Shown here in pieces: positions 1-8,948 of a stretch of DNA of 19,733 nt; the stretch's first letter is position 1, and every line of letters begins with the position of its first letter. The notes beneath the pieces are model-generated. The model searched no databases, had not been told where the DNA came from, and saw nothing but the letters and a program-made list of their open reading frames with translations. Origin of the DNA: Syntrophaceae bacterium UBA7544. GTDB taxonomy: Bacteria; Desulfobacterota; Syntrophia; Syntrophales; Smithellaceae. The stretch lies in contig DLME01000004.1 in the NCBI GenBank assembly GCA_002479215.1, positions 4,537-24,269 of the forward strand. Reading direction: 5' to 3'. Both the position numbers and the translations under genes were made by a program.

Positions 1-826
1 TCGCTCCGGCAAAAGCAGCCTTGGGCACAAGGCCGATTAATTCGGACTCCAATATCTCGATGCCGCGCTCGGTCGCCAACGTTTCTACCTCATCATAAAT
101 AGCTTTAAGCGGCATTTTTTTACAATTGGTCAGGTTTATCGATACCTGAGCGATACCGCGGCTTTTCAAAATAACACCGATTGCCCGTACATGCTTCAAA
201 CCGCCGCTTTTTTCCCTGATTTGCGAGGCTATTTTTTGCGCCAGCCTCAAATCAGCGCACTCCAGATTGATATTATAGGCGACCAACAGTTCCCTCGCCC
301 CCACAGCAGTTGCGCCCGACCGCGCGTTAAATTCCGGTTTTCCGACGTCGGGAGCGTCTTCCCGGTTGGTCATTTTCCTGGCCAGGGCCTCATAACCGCC
401 GCGACGAACGTCGGCCAGTTCGTTTCGCCAGGGCACCATCGCCGCGTGGCCATAAAAATACACCGGGACACCGAAACGCTCATATAACTGACGCCCAAAG
501 ATGTGCGCTAAATCAACTGCGTCCTTCATCCGTGCTTTCGCCAGCGGTATAAAGGGCACGACATCGACCGCCCCTAATCGCGGATGCACTCCGGCCTGTC
601 TGCGCATGTCAATAAACTCCAGAGCCTTGCCGCAAGCGGCGAGTGCGGCTTCCAATACATCTTCGGGCTTTCCTAAAAAAGTAAAGACGCTCCGATTATG
701 ATCGGCATCTCCGCTGAAATCGATCAGCCGCACGCAGGGGAACGATTTGAAAACCTTCGCAATGGTTTTAATTATTTTTTGATCGCGTCCTTCGCTGAAA
801 TTCGGCACGCACTCGATAATTTTCAT
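1..826 (-). CDS. ftcD: Glutamate formimidoyltransferase, 3' end cut by window edge
   Basis: Transfers the formimino group of N-formimino-glutamate to tetrahydrofolate, at the end of histidine breakdown and feeding one-carbon units into folate. The 275 visible residues begin MKIIECVPNFSEGRD, the family's N-terminal signature. They contain DADHNRS (41-46) and AGVHPRLGAVDVVPF (78-92); the His at about 81 matches the catalytic histidine of the transferase domain. GARELLVAYNINL (176-188) opens the second subdomain. About 25 residues may be missing at the C-terminus. The start codon lies 2 nt after the stop of the upstream phosphatase gene, so the two are probably cotranscribed and translationally coupled. 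No cyclodeaminase domain or histidine-degradation gene is visible, so a stand-alone role in one-carbon metabolism is likely (inference). Confidence 0.9.
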   Translation of the reverse strand, partial: MKIIECVPNFSEGRDQKIIKTIAKVFKSFPCVRLIDFSGDADHNRSVFTFLGKPEDVLEAALAACGKALEFIDMRRQAGVHPRLGAVDVVPFIPLAKARMKDAVDLAHIFGRQLYERFGVPVYFYGHAAMVPWRNELADVRRGGYEALARKMTNREDAPDVGKPEFNARSGATAVGARELLVAYNINLECADLRLAQKIASQIREKSGGLKHVRAIGVILKSRGIAQVSINLTNCKKMPLKAIYDEVETLATERGIEILESELIGLVPKAAFAGA

Positions 827-828
827 TT

Positions 829-1473
829 TTATACCTGATAAATTTTTACTTTTGGTAATTCCAGGCAAGTAAGTTTTCCGCCATAAACAGCGCCTGTATC
901 AATGCCTATCTTGTTCTCCATGATTAAAGGATTACTCATAGGAGTGTGGCCGAAAATGACCCGTCTGCCGAAATCATAATCCGAATCAATAAACTTATAC
1001 CGCACCCAGAGTAAATCATCTATTGTCTGTTTGTCTATCGAAATTCCGGGTATTAAGCCGGCATGGACAAATATATAATCCTTTGTCTGGTGATAGGGCA
1101 AAAGCGATTGGAAAAATAGCAGATGCGCTTCAGGTATTTTTTCTTTTCTTTCACCTGTCGTATCGGAAAGCTTGATACCATAATCAGACAAAGTGTGTTT
1201 GCCGCCGTTGCATAAATACATTTCTTCGTCCTCATCTTCCAGATAATTCAAAAGCATTTGCTCATGGTTGCCTAAAAGACAGATGACATTTTTAAATTCT
1301 TTCTTCAATTGGAGTACATTATCAACAACATCCCTGTTGGAACTTCCCCGGTCAATATAATCTCCAATGAAGATAAGCGTATCTTTCTGCGGGTCGGCCG
1401 CGATAAGCCCGATCAGTTCACGGAGCTTTTGAACGCAGCCATGAATGTCACCGATGGCAAACATTTTATTCAT
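829..1473 (-). CDS. PPP-family metallophosphatase (Ser/Thr phosphatase or ApaH-like)
   Basis: A 214-residue cytoplasmic phosphoesterase carrying every metal-binding motif of the PPP superfamily: GDIHG (8-12), GDYIDRG (37-43), GNHEQ (68-72), HAG (137-139) and FGHTP (174-178). The closing IGIDTGAVYGGKLTCLEL (189-206) is typical of bacterial PrpA/PrpE-like protein phosphatases and of symmetrical Ap4A hydrolases. The sequence does not separate protein dephosphorylation from dinucleoside polyphosphate hydrolysis. GAGG lies 4-5 nt before the chosen ATG; a second in-frame ATG at codon 4 is less well placed. It starts 26 nt after the ftsY stop and ends 2 nt before ftcD, so it sits inside the smc-ftsY transcription unit. 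Confidence 0.9.
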   Translation of the reverse strand: MNKMFAIGDIHGCVQKLRELIGLIAADPQKDTLIFIGDYIDRGSSNRDVVDNVLQLKKEFKNVICLLGNHEQMLLNYLEDEDEEMYLCNGGKHTLSDYGIKLSDTTGERKEKIPEAHLLFFQSLLPYHQTKDYIFVHAGLIPGISIDKQTIDDLLWVRYKFIDSDYDFGRRVIFGHTPMSNPLIMENKIGIDTGAVYGGKLTCLELPKVKIYQV

Positions 1474-1499
1474 GACACCTCGCCGAAATATTATACAAG

Positions 1500-2426
1500 T
1501 TAATCGAAAAGCGCCGCGACGAAATCATTACTGTCAAAAGCGCGTAAATCATCCAAACTTTCACCTACTCCAACATAGCGAATAGGTAAGGAAAACTCAC
1601 TTGCAATTCTTATTATTACGCCTCCTTTAGCTGTTCCATCTAATTTGGTCAAGACAATGCCGGTTATGCCGATTTCTTCCTTAAACATTTTTGCTTGGGT
1701 AACGGCGTTTTGACCGGTCGTTGCGTCGAGAACCAGTAATATTTCGTGTGGTGCACCAGCCATCTCCTTATCGGCGACTCTTTTTACCTTTTTGAGCTCT
1801 TCCATCAAATTCACTCTGGTGTGCAGACGTCCGGCCGTATCCACAATGACAACTCCGGAATACCCACTTTTAACCTTACCTAGAGCGTCAAAAACAACTG
1901 CGGCGGGGTCGGCATTCATTTTTTGTTTGATAACCGGCGCGCCCGCGCGCTTACCCCAAATCTCCAATTGTTCTATCGCGGCCGCCCGAAAAGTATCGGC
2001 CGCGACAAGCATTACTTCATGGCCATCTTTGTGCAGCAAATTAGCCAATTTCCCGATAGTGGTGGTTTTACCGCTGCCATTTACTCCAACAATCATAATT
2101 ACATAAGGCTCTCCTTTGGGGATAGCCAAAGGTTTCTCCATCTCCCGCAAAATCGCGACCATTCGTTCCCGCAAAACCGTTTTTATTTGCCGGGTGTCGC
2201 CGAGTTCCCGGCGATTAATCTTTTCTTTAACATCGTTAATCAAGTCGTGAGTGAATTGCGGACCCATATCCGCCGTAATCAACAATTCTTCCAGCTCTTC
2301 GAATAGTTCCTTGTCCAGAGATTTTTTGCCGAAAAGGAGATGATCCAGGTTTTTCGCCAGAGCGTCGTGCGTTTTCGTAAGCCCTGTCTTTAATTTTTCC
2401 AAAAAAACGTTCTTTTCCATAGACAT
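1500..2426 (-). CDS. ftsY: Signal recognition particle receptor FtsY
   Basis: SRP-receptor GTPase that docks ribosome-SRP complexes at the inner membrane for cotranslational insertion. From the start I prefer (308 residues) it is essentially an NG domain. The N helices are residues 1-100, then GVNGSGKTT (P-loop, about 114-122), DTFRAAA (144-150), DTAGR (196-200) and TKLDGTAKGG (260-269), closing with GVGESLDDLRAFD. The reading frame stays open to 2612, but those 62 upstream codons lie partly in a dispersed palindromic repeat and do not resemble FtsY. ATG at 2426 or 2420 is therefore more credible, although the ribosome binding site is weak (purine-rich AAGAAAG). The long acidic A domain of enterobacterial FtsY is absent, as in many bacteria. 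It follows smc, a common linkage. Confidence 0.93.
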   Translation of the reverse strand: MSMEKNVFLEKLKTGLTKTHDALAKNLDHLLFGKKSLDKELFEELEELLITADMGPQFTHDLINDVKEKINRRELGDTRQIKTVLRERMVAILREMEKPLAIPKGEPYVIMIVGVNGSGKTTTIGKLANLLHKDGHEVMLVAADTFRAAAIEQLEIWGKRAGAPVIKQKMNADPAAVVFDALGKVKSGYSGVVIVDTAGRLHTRVNLMEELKKVKRVADKEMAGAPHEILLVLDATTGQNAVTQAKMFKEEIGITGIVLTKLDGTAKGGVIIRIASEFSLPIRYVGVGESLDDLRAFDSNDFVAALFD

Positions 2427-2516
2427 AACTTTCTTAGCCTTGTTAGTTAATAACGGTTTTTTGTTCGGAAGTAAAGGAATGATGCGTGAGAAAAAAGCAT
2501 CAGGCAATTTTTTCCC

Positions 2517-2642
2517 GATGACTTCGTAAAAAGCTTCAGAGGCAAGGCGCGCGAAACCTGAGAAATGAGGTCTACTTTTATGTAGGTCGCAGTGACGAAA
2601 GATGAAGCTCAACGCCGCATATGAACTTTTTACGGAGTCATC
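2517..2642. repeat. MITE-like palindromic repeat between smc and ftsY
   Basis: A 126-bp element bounded by imperfect terminal inverted repeats: GATGACTTCGTAAAAAGCTTC at the left, and at the right a sequence whose reverse complement begins GATGACTCCGTAAAAAGTTC. The interior contains a CTAC/GTAG mini-hairpin and the motif CACTGCGACCTAC. From memory, near-identical elements are dispersed in intergenic regions of Geobacter, Syntrophus and relatives, which would make this a non-autonomous mobile repeat. It begins 11 nt after the smc stop and contains no plausible gene. It could fold as a large hairpin in the smc-ftsY transcript and may affect read-through or mRNA stability (inference). Confidence 0.75.
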
Positions 2643-2652
2643 AAGGGATGGA

Positions 2653-5600
2653 TTAGTTCAGATTGACTGATACCAGAGAAGAAATACCGTGTTTCTGCAT
2701 GGTCACGCCGAAAAGCGTATCGGCAACTTCCATGGTGGTCTTATTGTGCGTAATCATGACGATCTGGGATTTTTGCGCGACATCTTTGATTAAATTATTA
2801 AAGAGGTTGGTATTGGCGTCATCCAGTGCAGCATCAACTTCGTCCAGAACCAAAAACGGAGAGGGACGGTGCATTAAAATGGCGAAAATAAGGGCGACAG
2901 CCGCCAGCGATTTTTCACCGCCGGAAAGCAAACTAACGTTTTGCGCTTTTTTGCCGGACATTTGGATATCAATATCCACGCCTGTTTCCAGTAAATCGTT
3001 TTCGTCGGTCAAGAGCAGTTCTCCGCGGCCGCCCGGAAATATATGCGCGAATACTTCTTTAAAGCACGTATTGATGGCGGCAAAGGTATCGGCAAATCTT
3101 GTGCGGGAAATTCTATTGATTCGGGTAATCGTTCTTTGCAAAGTATTCAGGGAGGAATTCAAATCTGAAATTTGTGTTGATAAAAATTGATAACGCTTAT
3201 CCAGTTCTTCATATTCATTGAGGGCAAGCAAATTAACTTCGCCAAAACCATCTATTGTTTGCTTATCCTTTTCCAGCACAGAGCTCAACTCTCCCACTTT
3301 TTCTTCCTCAACCTTGGTAAAGGCGGAAAACATACTTTCCCAATCAACGTTGTATTTTTCTCTAATCGCTCTGGTCAAATTATCGGCATTTAAGGCTACT
3401 TCCCGGCATTGGATTTCCATATCATTTATTTTCTGGCGTAAATCATCAAGCTTCTTTTTGGTTTCTCTGATTTCATTTTCTTTTGCTTTCAGTTGCACAT
3501 CTTCATTGCTCTGTCCCGCCTTCTTCTCGGAAAGGACTGTTTCTTGCGCCTCAAAACCGCGATAGAGTTCCTGGAGATTCTCTTGTTCCGTTTCTATAGT
3601 TTTGGCTAATTCGTCCAACTGCTTGTCGCAGGAAACTATTTCTTCCTCTTTGGTCAGAATTTCATTCTCGATAGATTTAATATCGTTTTGCAGTCTTAAA
3701 ATTGTGCGCAAATCGGCTTCTTTTTTTTCATCTAAAGAAGCCAATTCGATTTTTTTGCCGGTTAAATAGCGTTCTTGTTCATCAATGGCTGCCCGGGATT
3801 GTTCCTTCTCCGCGTTGAAAGAAGAAATAATTTCGTTTATTTCTTTTTCTTCTTCATCTTTGCGTGAAATATCGGAGTTAATTTGTTGCATCTTTTCCAA
3901 GGCTTCGGTTTCTTCCGCTTTAATATTTTGCCGGTTGAACTCCAAAGCGGCGAGTCTTTGCTTCGTTGTGGTCATTTCATCTTCAAACCGTTCATTGTCT
4001 TTTTTTCTGCTGTTAATATCGATTTCCAGCGAGTGAATGCCGGCTTTTATTTGGCCGATTTCCTCTTCCCACTGGGCAAGTACTGACGCAAGTTTACTTT
4101 TTCGTCTTGTTTCCGCATCCAAATTGGAATTGAGCGCCGATAATTCATTTTCCAGCTCGGCAATTTCTCTTTTTGTGGATAAAAGACTTTTTTCCACCGC
4201 TGCCCCGCTGCCGCCGCTTAATACTCCCTGCGGGCTGATAAGATCGCCCTCCCGCGTGACAAACGTTCCTCGGAAACCGTTTTTCTTCCAAAGAGATAAG
4301 CCGCTTTCAATTGTGGGTATCAGTAAAACATCGCCCAAAAGACAATCGGCAATTTTTTTAAAGTCCTCTGTAACTTTAATTTTTTGCAGTAAGGGCTCCG
4401 CTTCCTGGGGATGATTGGCGCTGATTAATTCCTCGTTATAGCTTCTTGCTTCCACCGGCACAAAACTGCCCCTGCCCAATTGATAGTTTTTCAAATAGTC
4501 AATTGCCCACACCCCGTCTTCCTGGCTTTTTACTATAACATATTGCAGTTTTTCCCCCAGCACTGCTTCCACAGCCGCTTCATATTCCCGGGGGACATTG
4601 ATATGGTCAGCCACAACGCCGTAAAACTTATCGCGGCTTTCCTTATTTTCGATGATTGCCTTAATCCCTTCATTGCCCCACTTATAGGATTCCTGAAATT
4701 CTTTAAGGGAATTTAAACGGGAGAACTTAGAGCCGATTTCTTCCTTAATTTGAGCGATCTTTTCCTCGGTTAACTGTAAATCTGATTTAGACTTTTCGAT
4801 TTCGCCTGATATTGCCTCTCTTTTTTCTTCCAATTGATGGATTTCTTCGCTACCGTTTATTAGACCTTCGTTTACTGATTGTAGCCTGCCGGTTAAATCA
4901 GCCAGCTTCCTTTTGCCCTCATCGATTTCCCGGCTTTCTCTTTCTTCGCGCTTTTTTAAATCCTCAATATTTTTGCCGAGGCTGGAAATCATGTTTTTGA
5001 GTTTGGCTTTTTCCGTAACAACATCGATGTATAAGATTTTCTTTTCTTCCAGCTGGTTATTTATTTCTTTATCCGCATTGATCAGTTCCTGAACTTTTTG
5101 TCGGCCTTCGTCATGTTCTTTTTTGAGGGCAGTAATCGAGCCTTCCGCTTTCGTTACACTTTCCCGCATATTTTTAATTTCGGCATCTAAACCCGATGTT
5201 TTCGTTCGCAGTTGTTCGATTTCCACCAGATCTTTTTTCTTGCGTTCGGAGAGGTCGGTTATCTGATGGCGGGCGAATTCGATATTTTTTTCTTTGATAC
5301 TGATAGTGTTTTTTATTTCATAGATCTCTTGCTGATTTTTGGCAATGGCTTCTTCGTTTTCCAAAAGCTTCGTTTTGAGCTCTTCCAAAGCCGATTCTTT
5401 GGCTTCGAGATTGGCGCGAATGCCTGATTCCTGATTTTGCATTTCATTGCGCCGGGCTTGCAAGGAAGAGCCTTTTTCGAAAAGCTCGGTATATCCTTGC
5501 AGGGCAAGCGTCAATTCCGTTTCTTTAATGCGCTCTTTTATAACCTTGTATTGTTCCGCTCTTTTGGCCTGCCGGGAGATGGCGTTGAGTTGCGATTTTA

Positions 5601-6201
5601 CTTCCTTAATAATATCGTTGAGCCGCAGCAAATTTTGTTTGGTTGCTTCCATTTTACGGACTGCGGCATCTTTGCGGCTTTTGTATTTGGATACTCCGGC
5701 GGCATCTTCAATATATAATCTTCTATCCTCGGGCTTGGCTTCGACAAGGCTCGCCACGTTTCCCTGTTCGACCAGGGAATAGGTTCTCGCGCCGACGCCG
5801 GTGCTCATGAAAAATTCTCGAACATCCAGAAGTCGGCAAGGAACCCGATTGAGATAGTATTCACTTTCGCCATCGCGGATAACTTTGCGGGAAATTGATA
5901 TTTCACTCAATTCGGAATAATTGCCGGGAAAGGTTTGTCCGTTGGCAGCCAGAGTCATGGTGACTTCCGCCATACCTACGCCTTCCGATTCCTGACTGCC
6001 GTTAAAAATAACATCGTCCATTTTTTTTCCGCGCAGGATTTTGACCCTCTGTTCACCCATTACCCAGCGGATGGCGTCAACGACATTGGACTTTCCACAG
6101 CCGTTAGGCCCAACGATAGCTGTGATGCTTTCGGAAAAATCCAAAACGACCTTGTCGCGAAATGATTTAAACCCCAGTATTTCCAGTTTCTTTAAATTCA
6201 T
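2653..6201 (-). CDS. smc: Chromosome segregation protein SMC
   Basis: Chromosome-condensing ATPase that works with ScpA and ScpB to organise and segregate the nucleoid. At 1182 residues it has the usual full length. The N-terminal head begins MNLKKLEILGFKSFRD with Walker A GPNGCGKS (31-38). Long heptad-rich coiled coils cover roughly 170-500 and 680-1010, flanking a hinge near 510-680 that contains VVADHINVP, AVEAVLGEKL and the GGSGAA segment. The C-terminal head has the ABC signature LSGGEKS (about 1092-1098) and Walker B FLVLDEVDAAL (1116-1126). The promoter at 6237-6265 places the 5' end of the mRNA about 30 nt upstream of the ATG. ScpA and ScpB are not in the window. Downstream genes ftsY, phosphatase and ftcD follow on the same strand. 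Confidence 0.97.
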   Translation of the reverse strand: MNLKKLEILGFKSFRDKVVLDFSESITAIVGPNGCGKSNVVDAIRWVMGEQRVKILRGKKMDDVIFNGSQESEGVGMAEVTMTLAANGQTFPGNYSELSEISISRKVIRDGESEYYLNRVPCRLLDVREFFMSTGVGARTYSLVEQGNVASLVEAKPEDRRLYIEDAAGVSKYKSRKDAAVRKMEATKQNLLRLNDIIKEVKSQLNAISRQAKRAEQYKVIKERIKETELTLALQGYTELFEKGSSLQARRNEMQNQESGIRANLEAKESALEELKTKLLENEEAIAKNQQEIYEIKNTISIKEKNIEFARHQITDLSERKKKDLVEIEQLRTKTSGLDAEIKNMRESVTKAEGSITALKKEHDEGRQKVQELINADKEINNQLEEKKILYIDVVTEKAKLKNMISSLGKNIEDLKKREERESREIDEGKRKLADLTGRLQSVNEGLINGSEEIHQLEEKREAISGEIEKSKSDLQLTEEKIAQIKEEIGSKFSRLNSLKEFQESYKWGNEGIKAIIENKESRDKFYGVVADHINVPREYEAAVEAVLGEKLQYVIVKSQEDGVWAIDYLKNYQLGRGSFVPVEARSYNEELISANHPQEAEPLLQKIKVTEDFKKIADCLLGDVLLIPTIESGLSLWKKNGFRGTFVTREGDLISPQGVLSGGSGAAVEKSLLSTKREIAELENELSALNSNLDAETRRKSKLASVLAQWEEEIGQIKAGIHSLEIDINSRKKDNERFEDEMTTTKQRLAALEFNRQNIKAEETEALEKMQQINSDISRKDEEEKEINEIISSFNAEKEQSRAAIDEQERYLTGKKIELASLDEKKEADLRTILRLQNDIKSIENEILTKEEEIVSCDKQLDELAKTIETEQENLQELYRGFEAQETVLSEKKAGQSNEDVQLKAKENEIRETKKKLDDLRQKINDMEIQCREVALNADNLTRAIREKYNVDWESMFSAFTKVEEEKVGELSSVLEKDKQTIDGFGEVNLLALNEYEELDKRYQFLSTQISDLNSSLNTLQRTITRINRISRTRFADTFAAINTCFKEVFAHIFPGGRGELLLTDENDLLETGVDIDIQMSGKKAQNVSLLSGGEKSLAAVALIFAILMHRPSPFLVLDEVDAALDDANTNLFNNLIKDVAQKSQIVMITHNKTTMEVADTLFGVTMQKHGISSLVSVNLN

Positions 6202-6236
6202 AAATTATCTTTAACGCATTGGTAAAAGTTTGTAAA

Positions 6237-6265
6237 ATACTAACAAAAGAACTTTCCTTTGTAAA
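6237..6265 (-). promoter_or_regulatory. Predicted sigma70-type promoter of smc
   Basis: Read on the minus strand: -35 TTTACA (6260-6265), a 17-nt spacer, then -10 TAGTAT (6237-6242), leaving a leader of about 30 nt before the smc ATG. Each box has one mismatch to consensus and the spacing is ideal. It would drive the smc-ftsY-phosphatase-ftcD unit. The prediction rests on sequence alone. Confidence 0.6.
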
Positions 6266-6588
6266 GAAAAAATACAACAAAATGTGGTAATGAAATATTG
6301 ATACCACAATATATAGTACTTTGATCTTTTTTGCCTTTTTTCTGGAGTTTCTCGTTCACAGGACAATTTTATAGACGGAAATGTGCCTGATAACGTTAAT
6401 TTTGCGGTTAAAAAGCATGTCCAATCTACGATGAAGATTGCGTCTTAAATTATATATTATTTTCAGGAATCCATCTCATATAGCAGAGCACAATGCAAAT
6501 AAAAAGTTTGTTTATATGCCGATGAATGAGAATTGACATAATACGATATGCAATATGTGCTACTGGGTACCTCTTAATTAGCGATGGT
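6266..6588. other. Intergenic region between ccsA end and smc promoter, no gene seen
   Basis: AT-rich spacer. I find no reading frame with coding character, no tRNA and no strong stem with a U-run on either strand. TTGACA occurs at about 6534 on the plus strand but has no well-placed -10 box. No intrinsic terminator for ccsA is evident. Confidence 0.5.
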
Positions 6589-7437
6589 TTATGATTTGAG
6601 ATAGCTGTGTAAACCGGGAAGATAATTCACTCCCAGATAGGTGAACAAAATAGATACGAAGCCGATAAGGGCAAGCACGGCCAGACGTTTTCCGCGCCAG
6701 CCCCGGACATACCGGGCATGCAACATAATTGCGTAGATGAGCCAGGTGATGAGGGACCATGTCTCTTTAGGGTCCCAACTCCAGTAAGAGCCCCAGGCGT
6801 AATGAGCCCAGATGGAACCGGTCATGATTCCGATGGTGAGAAAGATAAAACCAAGAGCGATACTCTGATAAATTAATGCATCAAGCATTACCAGAGACGG
6901 GAGCTTTCCCAGAAAGCCGGAAGGCTTTTCTTTATCACCCTTTTCCATGTTTTTCAGCAGGTAAAGCAGGCCGCAGCCGAAGGCGACGGTAAACGCGGCG
7001 TAACCCATAAAACAGGTTACGACGTGGCTTGTCAGCCAATTGCTTTGCAGAGCTGGGATGAGGGGCTCGATGCGATTGCTGATATCGGGCGAGATGGATG
7101 CATAAGCCATGGCCAGAAAGGCTATGGGTACGGCAAAGACGCCTATGCTTCTATTTTTGGTGCGCCATTCAACGACCAGATAAATCAGAATAATTGCCCA
7201 CGCAAAGAAAATCATGGATTCAAAAAGGTTGGAGAGGGGCACGTGCCCCATTCCCCGATCATAGGAGGCTTTCCACCTTAAAAGCAGGGCGATCGTTTGT
7301 GCCGCGAGTCCCGCCCAGGCTAAAAATGAAGCGGCGCGTCCCCAGAATTCTTTTCCGAAAATCATCCTGAAAAGATATAAGACAAAAGAAGCAAAATAGG
7401 CAAAAGTCACCCCGCTTAAAATCATCAAGTGGTTCAT
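6589..7437 (-). CDS. ccsA: Cytochrome c biogenesis protein CcsA/ResC (heme handling)
   Basis: Multi-spanning inner-membrane subunit of the system II (Ccs) cytochrome c synthase, which exports heme and ligates it to apocytochromes c outside the membrane. The 282 residues contain about eight hydrophobic segments and the diagnostic tryptophan-rich heme-binding motif WGSYWSWDPKETWSL near the C-terminal third; the family's conserved histidines include the one in SHVVTCFMGY. An in-frame open stretch extends 10 codons upstream, but the ATG at 7437 has AGGAG 8 nt before it and overlaps the resB stop as ATGA, so it is the likely start. The tight coupling with resB supports the assignment. It fits an anaerobe using multiheme or other c-type cytochromes. 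Confidence 0.94.
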   Translation of the reverse strand: MNHLMILSGVTFAYFASFVLYLFRMIFGKEFWGRAASFLAWAGLAAQTIALLLRWKASYDRGMGHVPLSNLFESMIFFAWAIILIYLVVEWRTKNRSIGVFAVPIAFLAMAYASISPDISNRIEPLIPALQSNWLTSHVVTCFMGYAAFTVAFGCGLLYLLKNMEKGDKEKPSGFLGKLPSLVMLDALIYQSIALGFIFLTIGIMTGSIWAHYAWGSYWSWDPKETWSLITWLIYAIMLHARYVRGWRGKRLAVLALIGFVSILFTYLGVNYLPGLHSYLKS

Positions 7438-8819
7438 GCTTTCAACTCCTGACCGATCCGTTTGCACAAATTATCGATTTGCTGCTGTAGTACGGCGCTA
7501 TTGCGGTTGCTCCGGCCGGCAACACTGATGCGGATTTTTGTTCCTTCTTGTTCCATCCGCACCCAAAAGCGTTGATGCGACCAAAAAAAGACGATCATTA
7601 GACCGGCAACCATAAGTGCCCCTCCCACCGCAACGAGGAGAACGCCGGGATCACTAACGACACGCAAACCGGTGTAGTATTGTTGCTCGATCCGGTTAAG
7701 CGAAAACACCAAAGGTTTAAAAAGGCCGGGATTGAAAATAGGTACTTGCGATAACAGGCCGGGATTTGCTGTTTTGATCTCGTCGATGTTTTTAAAAACC
7801 CAAAACTGGACATCCTTTTGCGGTGAAGTGATCCTCAGTTTTACTGCCGGTCCCAGCTCCATAATATTTTCTTCAACACGCAAGACAACGGCCTTGGCTT
7901 TGCTTTCCGGCAAGTCAAGTGTATCTCCCGCTGCCAGAACTATTTCTCTGCTTTTATTGCGGCTGATTGTATATGTAATTATAGCCTTGATTTCCGGCGC
8001 TGTGCCGTAACTGGACTGATAGAAGCGCAGCCCCTCGAAGGTGATGGGATGATTAACCAATAGAGATCCCCGGTGCGCCACTTGTCCATTTTTGATAAAG
8101 CTCAAATCGGAGCGGTAAGTTTTTGGTGCGCCGTTTTCGTAAAATTCAACGGTAAATTTATCGCAGCGTACTGAAAAATCAAGCGGGTGTGTTCCTTTCC
8201 CTCCTGCGAGATTTACAACATTAATGGTTTCTCCTTCTTTGATGTTGATATCGGCCGCCAAACCAAAGATAGAGCCGATGATAGCCCCCGCAATCATCAG
8301 CAGAACGCTCAGGTGAACCGCGTAAACGCCAAAAAGAGAAAAGCGCCCTCGTTCACCATAAAACACATGCCCTTTTTTTGTATCAATTTTTCGGACGGAC
8401 CCATATTTTGCCTTGAGATATGATTCGACAGCCAGGCTGACCGTGGATTTTTCTTTATTTGCAATGATGATCTGATTCTGAGGGAGATTATCAAAGATGC
8501 CCGCCGGTTCCGGGAAATAGGGAGCTTTGTATTGCTGGAGTGATGCAGGGAAACGGTTTATGGAGCAAATGATCAGGTTGAGTGATAAAAGCCCCATCAG
8601 GGCATAAAATAGCGGCGAATGATAAAGGTCGGACAATCGAAAGAAAAAGAAAACTTTGGCTGTCCCTAGTGAGAGTTGCTGCACAAATTCCTGAGCCGCC
8701 TCCTGTGGTGGAAGAAAGGTGGCTATAATGAAGATAAGGACAATTAGAACCAGAAGGACAATTGTCAGTTTTACGGACGAAAAAAATGACCACAGAGGGT
8801 TTGGCTTCTTCAGCAACAA
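7434..8819 (-). CDS. resB: Cytochrome c biogenesis protein ResB (Ccs1), TTG start
   Basis: Partner of CcsA in system II cytochrome c maturation. The 461 residues show the ResB layout. There are two N-terminal membrane segments (about 16-36 and 68-90) and a third near 165-190. A large extracytoplasmic domain follows, with phrases typical of the family such as GSLLVNHPITFEGLRFYQSSYG. A last membrane segment lies near 395-415, followed by a short cytoplasmic tail. No ATG fits: the frame opens with tandem TTG codons (8819 and 8816) behind AAGGAG, so a TTG start is inferred; the second gives the better spacing (about 8 nt). A promoter lies just upstream, and the stop overlaps the ccsA start by 4 nt. 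Confidence 0.93.
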   Translation of the reverse strand: MLLKKPNPLWSFFSSVKLTIVLLVLIVLIFIIATFLPPQEAAQEFVQQLSLGTAKVFFFFRLSDLYHSPLFYALMGLLSLNLIICSINRFPASLQQYKAPYFPEPAGIFDNLPQNQIIIANKEKSTVSLAVESYLKAKYGSVRKIDTKKGHVFYGERGRFSLFGVYAVHLSVLLMIAGAIIGSIFGLAADINIKEGETINVVNLAGGKGTHPLDFSVRCDKFTVEFYENGAPKTYRSDLSFIKNGQVAHRGSLLVNHPITFEGLRFYQSSYGTAPEIKAIITYTISRNKSREIVLAAGDTLDLPESKAKAVVLRVEENIMELGPAVKLRITSPQKDVQFWVFKNIDEIKTANPGLLSQVPIFNPGLFKPLVFSLNRIEQQYYTGLRVVSDPGVLLVAVGGALMVAGLMIVFFWSHQRFWVRMEQEGTKIRISVAGRSNRNSAVLQQQIDNLCKRIGQELKA

Positions 8820-8846
8820 AGGTTCTCCTTATTCACGGTATTTTTT

Positions 8847-8875
8847 TGAATATCATCTAATATCTTTCGTGTCAA
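8847..8875 (-). promoter_or_regulatory. Predicted sigma70-type promoter of resB-ccsA
   Basis: On the minus strand a perfect -35 TTGACA (8870-8875) is followed after 17 nt by -10 TATTCA (8847-8852), about 28 nt before the TTG start of resB. It lies directly downstream of the dapA terminator, so resB-ccsA appears to be an independent unit. Confidence 0.65.
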
Positions 8876-8895
8876 AGAGTACGTCATATTAAAAC

Positions 8896-8928
8896 AGAAG
8901 CCCGGTGGAAAAATTCCATCGAGCTTCT
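8896..8928 (-). terminator. Intrinsic terminator of dapA
   Basis: On the minus strand AGAAGCTCG-A-TGGAA pairs with TTCCA-C-CGGGCTTCT (one A/C mismatch, one T-G pair) around a short T-rich loop, followed by GTTTTAAT. It lies about 20 nt after the dapA stop. The plus-strand reading has a shorter U-run. The arm GCCCGGTGGAAAAATTCC occurs again at 10403-10420. Confidence 0.75.
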
Positions 8929-8948
8929 TTGTATTATCTCGATCCCTG

